From Murdochiella sp. Marseille-P8839 (GTDB lineage: Bacteria; Bacillota; Clostridia; Tissierellales; Peptoniphilaceae): DNA of 64,000 nt. Positions 8,442 to 17,865 of this stretch are shown here, one piece after another. The DNA lies in assembly GCA_019753405.1 (NCBI GenBank), contig JAIKLF010000005.1, positions 78,706 through 142,705 of the forward strand, read 5' to 3'. Under the pieces are notes generated by a model. That model ran no database searches. It had not been told where the DNA came from and saw only the letters and a list, made by a program, of their open reading frames with translations. Every line of letters begins with the position of its first letter. Positions within the stretch are counted from its first letter, which is position 1. Position numbers and translations under genes: made by a program.

Positions 8442-8622
8442 CCGCACAAGACGTCTTTCACTGAAATTTTAGCCACAAGGCACTTTTCACTGAAACAGTA
8501 GCCAAAAGACGTCTTTCACCGAAACATTAGTAGCACAAGGCGTCTTTCATCGAAATATTAGCTGCACAAGGCGCTTTTCATCAAAACAGTAGCAGATCAA
8601 GGCCTTTCACCGAAAGGATAAA
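8413..8622. repeat. 31-bp degenerate tandem repeat (~7 units) overlapping the RsbW-type gene end
   Basis: Units resemble GCACAAGGCGTCTTTCACCG followed by AAACATTA, starting near 8413, 8444, 8474, 8504, 8533, 8564 and 8594. The first unit is coding and the stop codon TAG comes from the ATTAG of the unit. Most units preserve a TAG or TAGC at the same place. Confidence 0.85.
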
Positions 8623-8643
8623 AAATCGCGAATAGGACACGCA

Positions 8644-8668
8644 ATCAGGGCATGCCCCTGATTTTTTT
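8644..8668 (+). terminator. Rho-independent terminator upstream of typA
   Basis: Stem ATCAGGG / CCCTGAT with loop CATGC and a run of seven T. It ends transcripts from the RsbW-type gene. The stem core CAGGG...CCCTG is the same as in the 5.1-6.0 kb array. Confidence 0.9.
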
Positions 8669-8724
8669 ATGGTATCCGAGTCCATGTGTTAAAATAATGG
8701 CGATTGTGATCAAAGGAGTGTGTA

Positions 8725-10584
8725 ATGCAAGATAGGCAAGCAATACGAAACGTCGCCATTGTGGCGCACGTTGACCATGGTAAAACAACGCTGGTGGATG
8801 CGCTTTTGCGCACCAGCGGGATGATACGAAAAAATCAGGACGTGATGGAGCGCGTGATGGATTCCGGCGATTTGGAACGCGAGCGCGGCATCACCATACT
8901 TTCCAAAAATACCGCCGTTCATTATAACGGTACAAAGATCAACATTATTGATACACCGGGACATGCCGACTTCGGCGGGGAAGTGGAGCGCGTGCTGAAG
9001 ATGTGCGACGGCGTCATCTTGGTGGTGGATGCTTTTGAGGGTCCGATGCCACAGACAAAGTTTGTCTTGCGCAAGGCTATCGAGCTTTCTCTTCCGGCCA
9101 TTCTCTGCATCAACAAGGCCGATCGTCCCGATGCCCGCATTGCCGAAGTACGCGAAGAAATCTATGATCTTTTCCTGTCCATCGATGCGCCGCTGTCCTA
9201 TCTGGACAGTCCGGTGGTCTTTGCATCCGCGAAAAACGGCTGGGCTGTAGATGAAGCCACGTGGCAGAAGGCACAGGATAATCAGGAGGAAGCAGTGGGC
9301 GAAGATATGCGCCCGCTGTTGGAAGGTATCGTAAAGACTATTCCCGCACCGAGCGGAGAGGAGAAGGCGCCTTTCAAGCTGCTCATTTCGACGGCGGACT
9401 ATAATGATTATGTCGGCCGCATCGGTATCGGCAAAGTGGAACAAGGCGTTGTCCACGTCAATGATGAAGCCGTCATTACCAACTACAATGCGCCGGATAA
9501 ACAGATGAAAATTCGCGTTACCACGATTTTCGAATTTGACGGACTCAAGCGTGTGCCGGTGACAGAGTCGGGCGTGGGTTCCATCGTTGCCGTTTCCGGC
9601 GTGGAGGGCATTGAAGTGGGCGATACGCTTTGTTCTCCGGAGGAAGTAACGCCATTACCCTTCGTCAAAATTTCCGAGCCGACATTGCAGATGACCTTTT
9701 CCGTTAACGACTCGCCCTTTGCCGGACGAAGCGGCCAATTTGTCACGTCACGCCATTTGCGTGCGCGTTTGGAAAAAGAACTGCATACCGATGTCAGCTT
9801 GCGCATGCATCCGGGCGACTCGACGGATACCTTTTTCGTCAGTGGCCGCGGTGAATTGCATTTGTCCGTACTCATTGAAAAGATGCGCCGCGAGGGCTAT
9901 GAGTTCATGGTCTCCAAGCCGGAGGTGCTTTATCGTCAGGATGCGGCGGGACACCGTCTTGAGCCGATGGAAGAGGCGACGGTGGATGTGGACCAGGAGT
10001 ATTCCGGCGCGGTGATTCAGGCGCTTGGTCAGCGGAAAGGCGAACTGCAGGAGATGAAGACCTCCCCGTCCGGTTATACGCGTTTGGTGTTTCGTATTCC
10101 GGCGCGCGGGTTGATCGGCTATCGTCAGCAGCTTATGACAGATACGCGCGGCACGGGCGTATTGAACAATGAATTTTCCGGCTATGAGCCATACAAAGGG
10201 GAAATTCCGACGCGCGCGGTGGGTTCCCTGATCGTTTATGAAACGGGCACGACGACGACCTATGGTCTGTTTGCGGCACAGCAGCGCGGCATACTCTTTA
10301 TCGGTGCCGGTGAAGAAGTGTACGAAGGGGAGATCATTGGATCGAATCCCAAAGGTGAAGATCTGGAAGTCAATGTTTGCAAAAAGAAGGCGCTGACCAA
10401 CATTCGTTCAGCAGCGGCCGATGACGCCTTAAAGTTAGTGACACCGAATCGCCTGAGCCTTGAGCAGATGATGGAATTTATTGAGACGGATGAACGCATT
10501 GAAGTGACCCCTGCAGCCTACCGGATGCGTAAAGCGGTACTCAGCGGACAGGCACGCTACAAGGCGGCAAAATATAAGAAATAG
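8725..10584 (+). CDS. typA: Ribosome-associated translational GTPase TypA/BipA
   Basis: A 619-aa translational GTPase related to EF-G/LepA, involved in ribosome assembly and stress adaptation. Motifs: G1 AHVDHGKTT (residues 14-22), RERGITIL switch I, DTPGHADF (G3), NKAD (G4). Domain II, two EF-G-like domains and the BipA-specific C-terminal region ([17 protein letters not shown]) follow. Length is normal. ATG 8725 follows AAAGGAGTG. It is preceded by a terminator and followed by a repeat tract, so it is probably monocistronic. Confidence 0.97.
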   Translation: MQDRQAIRNVAIVAHVDHGKTTLVDALLRTSGMIRKNQDVMERVMDSGDLERERGITILSKNTAVHYNGTKINIIDTPGHADFGGEVERVLKMCDGVILVVDAFEGPMPQTKFVLRKAIELSLPAILCINKADRPDARIAEVREEIYDLFLSIDAPLSYLDSPVVFASAKNGWAVDEATWQKAQDNQEEAVGEDMRPLLEGIVKTIPAPSGEEKAPFKLLISTADYNDYVGRIGIGKVEQGVVHVNDEAVITNYNAPDKQMKIRVTTIFEFDGLKRVPVTESGVGSIVAVSGVEGIEVGDTLCSPEEVTPLPFVKISEPTLQMTFSVNDSPFAGRSGQFVTSRHLRARLEKELHTDVSLRMHPGDSTDTFFVSGRGELHLSVLIEKMRREGYEFMVSKPEVLYRQDAAGHRLEPMEEATVDVDQEYSGAVIQALGQRKGELQEMKTSPSGYTRLVFRIPARGLIGYRQQLMTDTRGTGVLNNEFSGYEPYKGEIPTRAVGSLIVYETGTTTTYGLFAAQQRGILFIGAGEEVYEGEIIGSNPKGEDLEVNVCKKKALTNIRSAAADDALKLVTPNRLSLEQMMEFIETDERIEVTPAAYRMRKAVLSGQARYKAAKYKK

Positions 10585-10705
10585 ACTTCCGCCTGAAAAG
10601 AAGGATAGACTTCCGCAAAGAAGGACGGGCTTTGCAAAGAAGGACGGACTTCGTAAAAAAGGACTAACTTCCGCAAAGAAGGACGAGCTTCCGAAAAAGT
10701 GTGCG
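10584..10705. repeat. ~21-bp degenerate tandem repeat after typA
   Basis: About six units built on GACTTCCGCAAAGAAGGA follow the typA stop directly (from 10584, 10606 onward), varying from 18 to 22 bp. Further decayed CCGCAAA/CCGGAA pieces reach toward the cls start. No terminator is obvious here. Confidence 0.75.
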
Positions 10706-10751
10706 GAGACGTCCGCAAATGTGCCGGAATATATGAGAAGAAGGGGCGGCA

Positions 10752-12209
10752 ATGGATATCGGCATACTCTTCAATCTGATTGTACAAAATTCAACGTGGA
10801 TCAACATCATCTTGGCTCTGATCATCGTGTACGCGAATCGCCGTCGTCCGGCGCGTTCCACCATGCTTTGGGTCATGATGATTGCGATCTTTCCCATCAT
10901 CGGTTTTTTTCCCTATTTGCTGATGGGGCGGGATACTCGTCGGCGAAAACTGTTTCATCAGAAAGAAACGCTGGACGTGGACGTTTTGCAACACGCTCTG
11001 ATTAAGTGGGATGAAGTGACGACCCATCTTCCCATTGAGGAAGAGGGACGTTTTCAGGATTATCTGGAGCTGATCCGCCTTAATGTGCGAATGGGCTTAA
11101 CCAATTTGTCCGGCGACAATGACGTGGAGGCAATCTTTGACGGCAGAGCGAAATTTTTACGCCTGATTCAAGACATTGACGAAGCCAAAGAGGAGATCAA
11201 TTTTCAGTATTACATCCTGAAATCCGATAATTTGGGCGCGACCGTGATTGAGGCATTGATGCGGGCTGCTCGACGCGGCGTCAAGGTACGTGTGTTAACC
11301 GACGGCATCGGCGGACGTAATTTGTCGAAAGAAATGCGGCGCATGATGCAGGAAGTCGGCATACAGATCGGCATCTTTTATCCCTCGTTCCTACGCTATA
11401 TCAACTTGCGCATGAACTATCGCAACCATCGAAAGATTGTCACGATTGATGAGCGCATCGGCTACATCGGCGGTTTTAACGTGGGCGATGAATACATCGG
11501 TCGCTACAGCCGTTTCGGCTATTGGCGGGACACACATCTGCGCATTGAAGGCTCTGCTGTAGCCGATTTGAAGATACGCTTTTTGCAGGACTGGAGCTTT
11601 GTCATGGGCGAGTCCGAATCGGTTCAACTGGAGGTGACCGCGCATCCGAGTGAAAAGGGCGATGCCTTTTGTCAGCTGGTCTTCAGCGGCCCCGATACGC
11701 CCTTGGCGAACATTAAGCTGTCCATGCTAAAAATGATTGCATCCGCGGATGATGTGATTTACATTCAAACGCCGTATTTCATTCCGGATCAATCCATTTA
11801 CGAGGCGCTGGTGTTGGCTCTGCAGCAAGGGGTTCAGGTGAACTTGATGATTCCGAATCGACCGGATCATCCGGTGGTGTTTCCCGCCACGATGTCGTTT
11901 GCCGGCGATCTTGTCCGTGCAGGAGCAAACGTCTATCGTTATGAAAAGGGCTTTTTGCACAGCAAGGTGATGCTCATCGACGACTACGTTTCTCTCGTGG
12001 GCTCCTGTAACGTGGATGAGCGCTCCTTTTCGCTCAACTTTGAAGCGTCGGAGCTCGTGTACTCGCCTAAAATCAATGCCGCGCTTAAACGGGCCTTTCA
12101 TGAAGATATGCAGGTAAGCACCTTGCTTACCCGGGAAGTATATGAATCTCGCGGCCCCATGCTGAAGATTAAAGAGCCGATTTGCCGGCTGTTTGCACCC
12201 TTACTGTAA
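10752..12209 (+). CDS. cls: Cardiolipin synthase (PLD superfamily)
   Basis: A 485-aa membrane-bound enzyme condensing phosphatidylglycerol to cardiolipin. Two N-terminal transmembrane helices (about 1-55, including a PLDNc-type segment) are followed by two HKD motifs: H226-x-K228-x4-D233 (HRKIVTIDE) with GGFNVGDEY, and H403-x-K405-x4-D410 (HSKVMLIDD) with GSCNVDERS. Length matches bacterial Cls. ATG 10752 follows AAGGGGCGGCA. It appears to lead a cluster with the next small membrane protein and rex. Confidence 0.95.
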   Translation: MDIGILFNLIVQNSTWINIILALIIVYANRRRPARSTMLWVMMIAIFPIIGFFPYLLMGRDTRRRKLFHQKETLDVDVLQHALIKWDEVTTHLPIEEEGRFQDYLELIRLNVRMGLTNLSGDNDVEAIFDGRAKFLRLIQDIDEAKEEINFQYYILKSDNLGATVIEALMRAARRGVKVRVLTDGIGGRNLSKEMRRMMQEVGIQIGIFYPSFLRYINLRMNYRNHRKIVTIDERIGYIGGFNVGDEYIGRYSRFGYWRDTHLRIEGSAVADLKIRFLQDWSFVMGESESVQLEVTAHPSEKGDAFCQLVFSGPDTPLANIKLSMLKMIASADDVIYIQTPYFIPDQSIYEALVLALQQGVQVNLMIPNRPDHPVVFPATMSFAGDLVRAGANVYRYEKGFLHSKVMLIDDYVSLVGSCNVDERSFSLNFEASELVYSPKINAALKRAFHEDMQVSTLLTREVYESRGPMLKIKEPICRLFAPLL

Positions 12210-12236
12210 GATTATTCGGGAATGGAGGAGAAAATT

Positions 12237-12734
12237 ATGGCTTCACACGAACCGACAAGGTTAGGAAAACTGCTTTCTCTTTTGCTTTTGGTCAGTTTGC
12301 TTTTATTCGGCGCCATCCTCATCCTGGTCTTTTTGAACCTGGGGAATGCACAGTGGTCTATTGTGCTGCTCTCGCTTAATTATCCACTCAATGCGGTGAT
12401 TTGGCTCCTGCTTGCCTTGCACGTTCTGATGATTTTTCTGCGCAAGGATGCCGATGGCAACGATGTACTCATCGGTGTAGCGGAAGCGGTTCTTCTTTGC
12501 TGCATGACACCGGAGGTTTTTACCGCTTGGCAGGCGTTTACGAAGGATCCCGGTCTGTTGTTTTCTCTCTTTCGTGAGCCGCTGTATTTCCGTTTCTGGG
12601 TATTGGCGCGCATGGTGAGTGTGTTTGTTCTGTTGGTGAAATTTGTCGGCCCGAAATGGTTAAAGAAGGCGCCGAAACCGCCTCTGACCTGGTCAGACGT
12701 CCGGGATGCGGCAGACGACGGTGATGAAGCATAA
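12237..12734 (+). CDS. Small integral membrane protein, unknown function
   Basis: A 165-aa protein with about four hydrophobic spans (near residues 10-35, 43-68, 80-95 and 117-140) and a charged C-terminal tail rich in Asp. No family recognised. ATG 12237 is chosen over 12222 because GGAGGAG (12225-12231) lies six bases upstream of it and overlaps the other candidate. It sits 27 bp after cls and 15 bp before rex, so it is probably co-transcribed with both. Confidence 0.7.
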   Translation: MASHEPTRLGKLLSLLLLVSLLLFGAILILVFLNLGNAQWSIVLLSLNYPLNAVIWLLLALHVLMIFLRKDADGNDVLIGVAEAVLLCCMTPEVFTAWQAFTKDPGLLFSLFREPLYFRFWVLARMVSVFVLLVKFVGPKWLKKAPKPPLTWSDVRDAADDGDEA

Positions 12735-12749
12735 GTCGGAGGAAAAAAG

Positions 12750-13397
12750 ATGAAAAAAGCCATTTCCAGCGCCGTCATCCGGCGATTGCCCAAGTATTTA
12801 CGCTACCTAACTGCGCTCCATGAGCAGGGGGAAGAGCGCATTTCTTCTCAAAAATTGAGTGAAATTACCGGCTTTACCGCTTCGCAGATTCGCCAGGATC
12901 TCAATCACTTCGGTGGCTTCGGTCAACAGGGCTACGGTTACAATGTGGAATCGCTTCGTGAACAGATTGTCCACATCATCGGACTGGATCGCCCCCATCG
13001 GGTAGCTATTGCAGGCGCCGGCCATTTAGGCGTTGCGCTTGCCAATTCCGATCTGTTTAAGGAAAATCGCTTCCATTTGGAAGCACTATTTGATATTCGC
13101 CCGGAATGCGTTGGAATGCAGATTGCCGGAGCGAAAGTGTACCCGGCGGCCGAGATGGAAACCGTCCTTCGGGAACACGACATTGAAATTTTGACGATTA
13201 CCACGCCGCGCGATGTGGCGCAGGCGCTTGCGGATCGAGCAGTAGCGGCCGGTGTGCGCGGAATATGGAATTATGCACAAACCGACTTGCATCTGCCGCA
13301 TGGCGTGGTGCTGGAGAATGTCTATTTGAACGAGAGCCTGTTTACGCTTGTTTACTATATGGGCAATTGGAAGGATTATAAAGGCTTCGAGGAATAA
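12750..13397 (+). CDS. rex: Redox-sensing transcriptional repressor Rex
   Basis: A 215-aa NADH/NAD+ sensor that represses fermentative and respiratory genes when NADH is low. The N-terminal winged helix (about 1-80) carries SSQKLSEITGFTASQIRQDL and the FGGFGQQGYGYNV wing. The Rossmann domain begins VAIAGAGHLGVALANS (GxGxxG), and the C-terminal swapped helix includes LVYYMG. Length is normal for the family. It is 2 bp from the following ABC-F gene, suggesting co-transcription. No Rex operator was identified in the window. Confidence 0.96.
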   Translation: MKKAISSAVIRRLPKYLRYLTALHEQGEERISSQKLSEITGFTASQIRQDLNHFGGFGQQGYGYNVESLREQIVHIIGLDRPHRVAIAGAGHLGVALANSDLFKENRFHLEALFDIRPECVGMQIAGAKVYPAAEMETVLREHDIEILTITTPRDVAQALADRAVAAGVRGIWNYAQTDLHLPHGVVLENVYLNESLFTLVYYMGNWKDYKGFEE

Positions 13398-13399
13398 CG

Positions 13400-15361
13400 A
13401 TGGCGGAGTTGACCGTACAACAACTTCACAAACAGTTCGGCGTGCGTTCGATTCTGGAGGACGTCTCTTTTTTGGTGGAAAAAGGAGAAAAGATCGGCAT
13501 TGTCGGCGTGAACGGATCCGGCAAAACAACCCTTATGCGCCTTTTGGTTCACGAATTGGAACCCGATCAGGGAAAGATTTACCATCGCGATGATCTGCGC
13601 ATGGGCTATCTTCGCCAGAACGTGCATATCGAGAGTGACGAGAGCCTGTATGAAGAGTGCAAAAAAGGTTATGCGCGTGCCTTTGCGTTGGAGGAAAAAT
13701 TGCGCGAGCTTGAACGGGAAATGGGTCAACTGTCAGAACGACCGAAGGAATTGGAAGCGGTGATGGAGCGTCATCGTCTGCTGACGGAACGCTTTGTGGA
13801 CGAAGGCGGCCTTTCATATGATTCCGAGATTCGTGGCATTCTTAAAGGCATGGGTTTTGCGGAGGATCGTTTTTTCACGCCCGTCAACGTGCTTTCCGGC
13901 GGCGAAAAGTCGCGATTGGAACTGGCCACCATGCTTTGCGGTCGACCGGACATTCTTCTTTTGGATGAACCGACGAACCACTTGGACATGGAAGTAACGG
14001 CGTATTTAGAGCAGATGCTCAGCGCTTTTCGGGGAACGGTATTGCTTATTTCCCATGACCGTTATTTTTTGAATCAGGTTTGTCAACGCATTTTGCTTGT
14101 CGAACACCAAAAAGTCTATTCGTATTCTTGCGGTTATCAGGAGTTTGCCAAACGGCGGGAAAATGAACTGGAGATTCAGCGTCACGCCTACGAAAACCAG
14201 CAGGAGGAAATTGCGCGTCAAAAGGAGATCATTGAGCGCCTTGGACACTTGGGCGGATCCAAGCGAAAGCGCGGCATTGCCCAATCGCGTTCGCGGCAGA
14301 AGCTATTGGATAAGATGGTGCTGGTTGAAAAACCGGCGGAAGATATTGCCCATATGCGCCTTCGTCTCACGCCGAAATATCCCAGCGGCGAGGATGTTCT
14401 GCAGGTGGAAAACCTGTCCAAATCCTTCGGCGATCGTCATCTGTTTTCGGATGTGACGTTTTCCCTCTTTCGTGGGCAACGCGTCGGTCTGATCGGCGAA
14501 AACGGGGTAGGGAAGACGACGCTGTTTCGACTTTTGCTTCATCAGGAAGAGCCGGACGAGGGGAGCATCACCTTCGGCTCCTCTGTCAAGATCGCTTTTT
14601 TTGATCAGGAACAGCGCACCCTTTCCCCGGAAAAAACGGTTTTGGATGAACTTTGGGATCGCTATCCGCATATGGATCATTATTCCGTGCGGGCGCATCT
14701 GGCCAAATTTCAATTTATCGGCGACGACATTTTTCGTTTAGTCGGGGATCTTTCCGGTGGAGAGAAAGCGCGTTTGGCGCTGCTGAAGCTCATGCTTTCT
14801 TCCGCGAATGTTCTACTTCTGGATGAGCCGACCAATCATTTGGATATCGAAAGTCGCGAAATTCTGGAACAGGCATTGTTGGATTACGAAGGAACGGTTT
14901 TTGTGATCAGCCATGATCGCTATTTTTTGAACCACGTCTGCACGCATATTTTCCGCTTGCAACCGACCGGCATGGAAACCATTCTGGGCAACTACGACGA
15001 CTATCTGCGTTTTACGGCACAGTCCGCTTCGCGCACAGATACCGCGGAAGAGGCCGGCAATCGGCCAAAAACCAAAACGCAGGAGAAAAAGGAAAAGAAA
15101 CAGGCGAACCTCGAGAAAAAGCAGCTGCGACAAATGCGTGCGCGCGTGAGTATGATTCAGCGTGATATGGATTCCCTGCGCGATGAACAGCAAGTGTTGC
15201 AGACAAAGGCCTGTGAACCGGCGCTTTATGAAGATTACGAAGAAGCACAACGTGTTCACGATGAGCTGAGCGGCATACAGCAAAAGCTGGAGGCATTGGA
15301 AGAGGAATGGTTGGAATTGGAAACCACACTCGATGAGGCCAAGGAAGGGGAAGAGTTATGA
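13400..15361 (+). CDS. ABC-F ATPase (Uup/YdiF-type)
   Basis: A 653-aa soluble protein with two ABC ATPase domains and no membrane segment. Walker A at 36-43 (GVNGSGKT) and about 366-373 (GENGVGKT); signatures LSGGEKSRLELA and LSGGEKARLALL; Walker B LLLDEPTNHLD twice. A linker rich in charged residues joins the domains, and the C-terminal tail (about 545-650) is a long coiled coil typical of Uup/YdiF. ABC-F proteins act on the ribosomal E site; antibiotic-resistance members exist, but this one looks like the housekeeping type. It overlaps the next gene by ATGA. Confidence 0.92.
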   Translation: MAELTVQQLHKQFGVRSILEDVSFLVEKGEKIGIVGVNGSGKTTLMRLLVHELEPDQGKIYHRDDLRMGYLRQNVHIESDESLYEECKKGYARAFALEEKLRELEREMGQLSERPKELEAVMERHRLLTERFVDEGGLSYDSEIRGILKGMGFAEDRFFTPVNVLSGGEKSRLELATMLCGRPDILLLDEPTNHLDMEVTAYLEQMLSAFRGTVLLISHDRYFLNQVCQRILLVEHQKVYSYSCGYQEFAKRRENELEIQRHAYENQQEEIARQKEIIERLGHLGGSKRKRGIAQSRSRQKLLDKMVLVEKPAEDIAHMRLRLTPKYPSGEDVLQVENLSKSFGDRHLFSDVTFSLFRGQRVGLIGENGVGKTTLFRLLLHQEEPDEGSITFGSSVKIAFFDQEQRTLSPEKTVLDELWDRYPHMDHYSVRAHLAKFQFIGDDIFRLVGDLSGGEKARLALLKLMLSSANVLLLDEPTNHLDIESREILEQALLDYEGTVFVISHDRYFLNHVCTHIFRLQPTGMETILGNYDDYLRFTAQSASRTDTAEEAGNRPKTKTQEKKEKKQANLEKKQLRQMRARVSMIQRDMDSLRDEQQVLQTKACEPALYEDYEEAQRVHDELSGIQQKLEALEEEWLELETTLDEAKEGEEL

Positions 15362-16308
15362 ACATTTATTCCTACCGCGGGGATCACGAACATCTCCCCG
15401 AAAACACGATGATCGCGTTTCGTCAGGCTTTGCTTAACGGTGCTGTTGGAATTGCTCTGGATGTTCTGATGACGCGTGATCGGCAACCGATTGTCTTTCG
15501 CGATGAGTCGCTGGGCCGGGCGACCGATGCCATCGGCCTTGTGCGCCATCACGATTTGGAGGAAATCCAGGCTGCGGAATTTAACGAGCCGTATACGAAA
15601 TTCAATCAGCATATCCCTTCCCTTGCTGAATATCTGGAATGGGCGGCTCGTCTTCCCCATAAAACCATCCTGATGATGAACAACGATACCGTTCTCTATT
15701 CCAATGTTGAGGAAAACATCATGGACTGCCTTGCGGAGGCAAAGGGACGCGATCGTCTGATTCTGGCTTCTTCGCAACTTTCCAGTCTGCGTCTTCTGCA
15801 TACGCGCTATCCCGATATCACGTTGGCGTGGATGCCAAACTCTTCCCTTCCCGAGGATTGGGATAAGCTACAGGGACTCGAGATAACGCGCGTTCTGGTT
15901 CCTCTGGTTCAGACTACGCGGGAACTGGTGGACACCTGTACAGAACGCGGCATCGAAATTATGGCTCATGGTGTATCGACCGCCGAACAAATTCGGCGAC
16001 TGAAGGAGCTGGGCGTACAAAACATTTTGGTGACGGACATGGCTACCGCACGCGCAGCGCTCAACGAAACGGCGATGCCCTATTCTGCGGAAGCATTAAA
16101 ATATGCAACGGAGACGTCGGGAGAAGAAGAGGAGAAAACACCGATGCAGGCGCTGGCGCAGAGGGCGAAGAGTCTCACCTATGGACGTGGAAAACGACCG
16201 GGAAAAGGCAGCATCATCGCCATCGTGCTCAGTATGGTTATCTGTGTGGCGGTAGCGACGTTTCTTGCCGGCCTGTTTATGAATCTGTTGAAAGGTTTGT
16301 TTCACTAA
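15358..16308 (+). CDS. GDPD-fold protein lacking catalytic residues, membrane-anchored
   Basis: A 316-aa protein with a glycerophosphodiester phosphodiesterase-type TIM barrel (about 1-235) and one C-terminal transmembrane helix (about 283-310). The fold is recognisable (LPENTMIAF, TRDRQPIV, LGRATD, IEIMAHGV, NILVTDMA), but active-site positions are replaced: HRG is YRG (Tyr6), the Glu of ELD is Ala33, the His of the HD pair is Arg48, and the EIK strand reads LMMNND. Only Asp35 remains. It is therefore probably a pseudoenzyme with a binding or scaffolding role at the membrane. It starts inside the stop of the ABC-F gene (ATGA), so the two are translationally coupled. Confidence 0.82.
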   Translation: MNIYSYRGDHEHLPENTMIAFRQALLNGAVGIALDVLMTRDRQPIVFRDESLGRATDAIGLVRHHDLEEIQAAEFNEPYTKFNQHIPSLAEYLEWAARLPHKTILMMNNDTVLYSNVEENIMDCLAEAKGRDRLILASSQLSSLRLLHTRYPDITLAWMPNSSLPEDWDKLQGLEITRVLVPLVQTTRELVDTCTERGIEIMAHGVSTAEQIRRLKELGVQNILVTDMATARAALNETAMPYSAEALKYATETSGEEEEKTPMQALAQRAKSLTYGRGKRPGKGSIIAIVLSMVICVAVATFLAGLFMNLLKGLFH

Positions 16309-16336
16309 GTAAAGAAACGGTACAGAGCAACGAAAT

Positions 16337-16380
16337 AAAAAAGCTGTGTCGAACGAAGAAAGGTTCGTACACAGCTTTTT
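16337..16380. terminator. Bidirectional terminator between GDPD-like gene and symporter
   Basis: Long inverted repeat AAAAAGCTGTGTCGAAC / GTTCGTACACAGCTTTTT with an 8-nt loop; A and T tracts on the two sides allow termination on both strands. The converging genes end at 16308 and 16433. Confidence 0.92.
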
Positions 16381-16432
16381 GTTTTCCAGAAATACCCTGG
16401 TAAAGCCCCTGAAAAGCTTTGGCAAGGGCGGA

Positions 16433-17659
16433 CTATTTTTTCTGTGCTTTTTTCGCAGTGGCTTTGCGATCCCAGTGGCTGACCGCAAGAGCAGCAGTCG
16501 CATCGCCGGTGATATTTAATGTTGTACGTCCCATATCAAAGAGACGGTCAATGCCAGCGATGAGCGCAATGCCCTCTACCGGCAGATTCACGCTGGTCAA
16601 CACCATCGCCAGCATGATCATGCCGCCGCCGGCGACGCCGGCGGTGCCGATCGAGGCAAGTACCGCGGTCAGGACGATGGATACGAGCTGGGCGACCGTT
16701 AGGTGTACACCGTAGCAGGAGGCGATGAAGAGGCTGGTGACACCCATATAGATGGCTGTGCCGTCCATATTGATGGTCGCTCCGAGCGGCAAGACAAACG
16801 AAGAAATGCTGGGATCCGCACCCAATTCATTCGCGCAGCGAATGGTTAGTGGTAACGTTGCATTGGAACTAGAGGTCGTAAAGGCCGTGGTCATGGCCGG
16901 CGCCATGCCGCGCAAAAAGGTGAGCAGACCCATTTTCGAAAACAGATGGGCGCTTAACCCGTAAACGACCACAATGTGCGTAATGTATGCCAGGTAGGCC
17001 ACACCCAGGACGATTCCCAGTGACGAAACAATGGAGGCGCCATTGACGGCGACGACATTTGTCATCAGGCAGAACACACCAATGGGGGTCAGGCGAATGA
17101 CCAGCTCCATCATTTTCATAATGACGGTATAAATATCTTTTACGCTTTCCCCGACGCGCTTTCCCGCATCTCCGGAAAGAAGAATGCCGAGACCGATGAG
17201 CAGCGCGGTGAAAATGAGCGGCAACATATCGGCATTCAGCAGCGGTTCCAAAATATTTTTCGGGAACATCGCGACGATAACTTCCATAAAGTTGGCGGTT
17301 TTTGCTTCATAGGTCAATCCCGAAGTTTGTAGAACCGGGAAGAACCCCCGGAACAGTGTAGCAAAGGCGATGCCGATGACAACCGCCACAGCGGTCGTTG
17401 CCATATAATACACGAAGGTTTTCCATCCGATGGCGCCTACGCGGCGAATGTCGCCAAGCGAGATTGTGCCCTCAATGATGGAAAAAAGAACGACGGGCAC
17501 AACCATAAATTTCAACAGGTTGATGTAAATGGTTCCTACCGGCTGCAGAAAGGTTGACGTGAATTCGCCCTTTCCCTGTAAGAGAATACCGGCGATAATA
17601 CCTAACACTAGGGCAATGAGAATTTGCAGGCCTAAATTGAAGCGCGGTTTGTTTTCCAT
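16433..17659 (-). CDS. Dicarboxylate/amino acid:cation symporter (DAACS family)
   Basis: A 408-aa secondary transporter of the GltP/SstT/DctA superfamily, probably taking up glutamate, aspartate, serine/threonine or a C4-dicarboxylate with Na+ or H+. Seen: eight or so hydrophobic spans, the serine-rich re-entrant loop TTSSSNATLP, the NMDGTA motif of TM7 and the GTAGVAGGG second re-entrant loop. The substrate cannot be set with confidence. ATG at 17659 follows AAAGGAG. It converges on the cluster ending at 16308. Confidence 0.92.
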   Translation of the reverse strand: MENKPRFNLGLQILIALVLGIIAGILLQGKGEFTSTFLQPVGTIYINLLKFMVVPVVLFSIIEGTISLGDIRRVGAIGWKTFVYYMATTAVAVVIGIAFATLFRGFFPVLQTSGLTYEAKTANFMEVIVAMFPKNILEPLLNADMLPLIFTALLIGLGILLSGDAGKRVGESVKDIYTVIMKMMELVIRLTPIGVFCLMTNVVAVNGASIVSSLGIVLGVAYLAYITHIVVVYGLSAHLFSKMGLLTFLRGMAPAMTTAFTTSSSNATLPLTIRCANELGADPSISSFVLPLGATINMDGTAIYMGVTSLFIASCYGVHLTVAQLVSIVLTAVLASIGTAGVAGGGMIMLAMVLTSVNLPVEGIALIAGIDRLFDMGRTTLNITGDATAALAVSHWDRKATAKKAQKK

Positions 17660-17764
17660 GATGGCTCCTTTCGCGTCCGGGATACGCTTTTTCCTTCCCT
17701 TTTAGTATAGCGTTTTGTATGCGGCAAAAAAAGAATAATCCGGTCGAAAAACGCGCCGTTTCTC

Positions 17765-17850
17765 TTGCGCAAGCGGGGCAAAGCAGCTATAATATCAATT
17801 AGTCAAAGATGGTCAAGAAATAAAAAACATACGATCGACCGCGTTTGACC
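17765..17850 (+). promoter_or_regulatory. Sigma-A promoter with CtsR-like operator for the J-protein gene
   Basis: TTGCGC (17765-17770), 17 bp, then TATAAT (17788-17793). Over the expected start site lies AGTCAAA-GAT-GGTCAAG (17801-17817). It matches the CtsR heptad direct repeat RGTCAAA-NAN-RGTCAAA with one mismatch. A second, poorer site in the opposite orientation (GGTCAAA-CGC-GGTCGAT on the minus strand, 17834-17850) overlaps the region just upstream of the ribosome site. Heat-shock control by CtsR is inferred; ctsR itself is outside the window. Confidence 0.75.
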
Positions 17851-17865
17851 GGAAAGGAGGATGCT

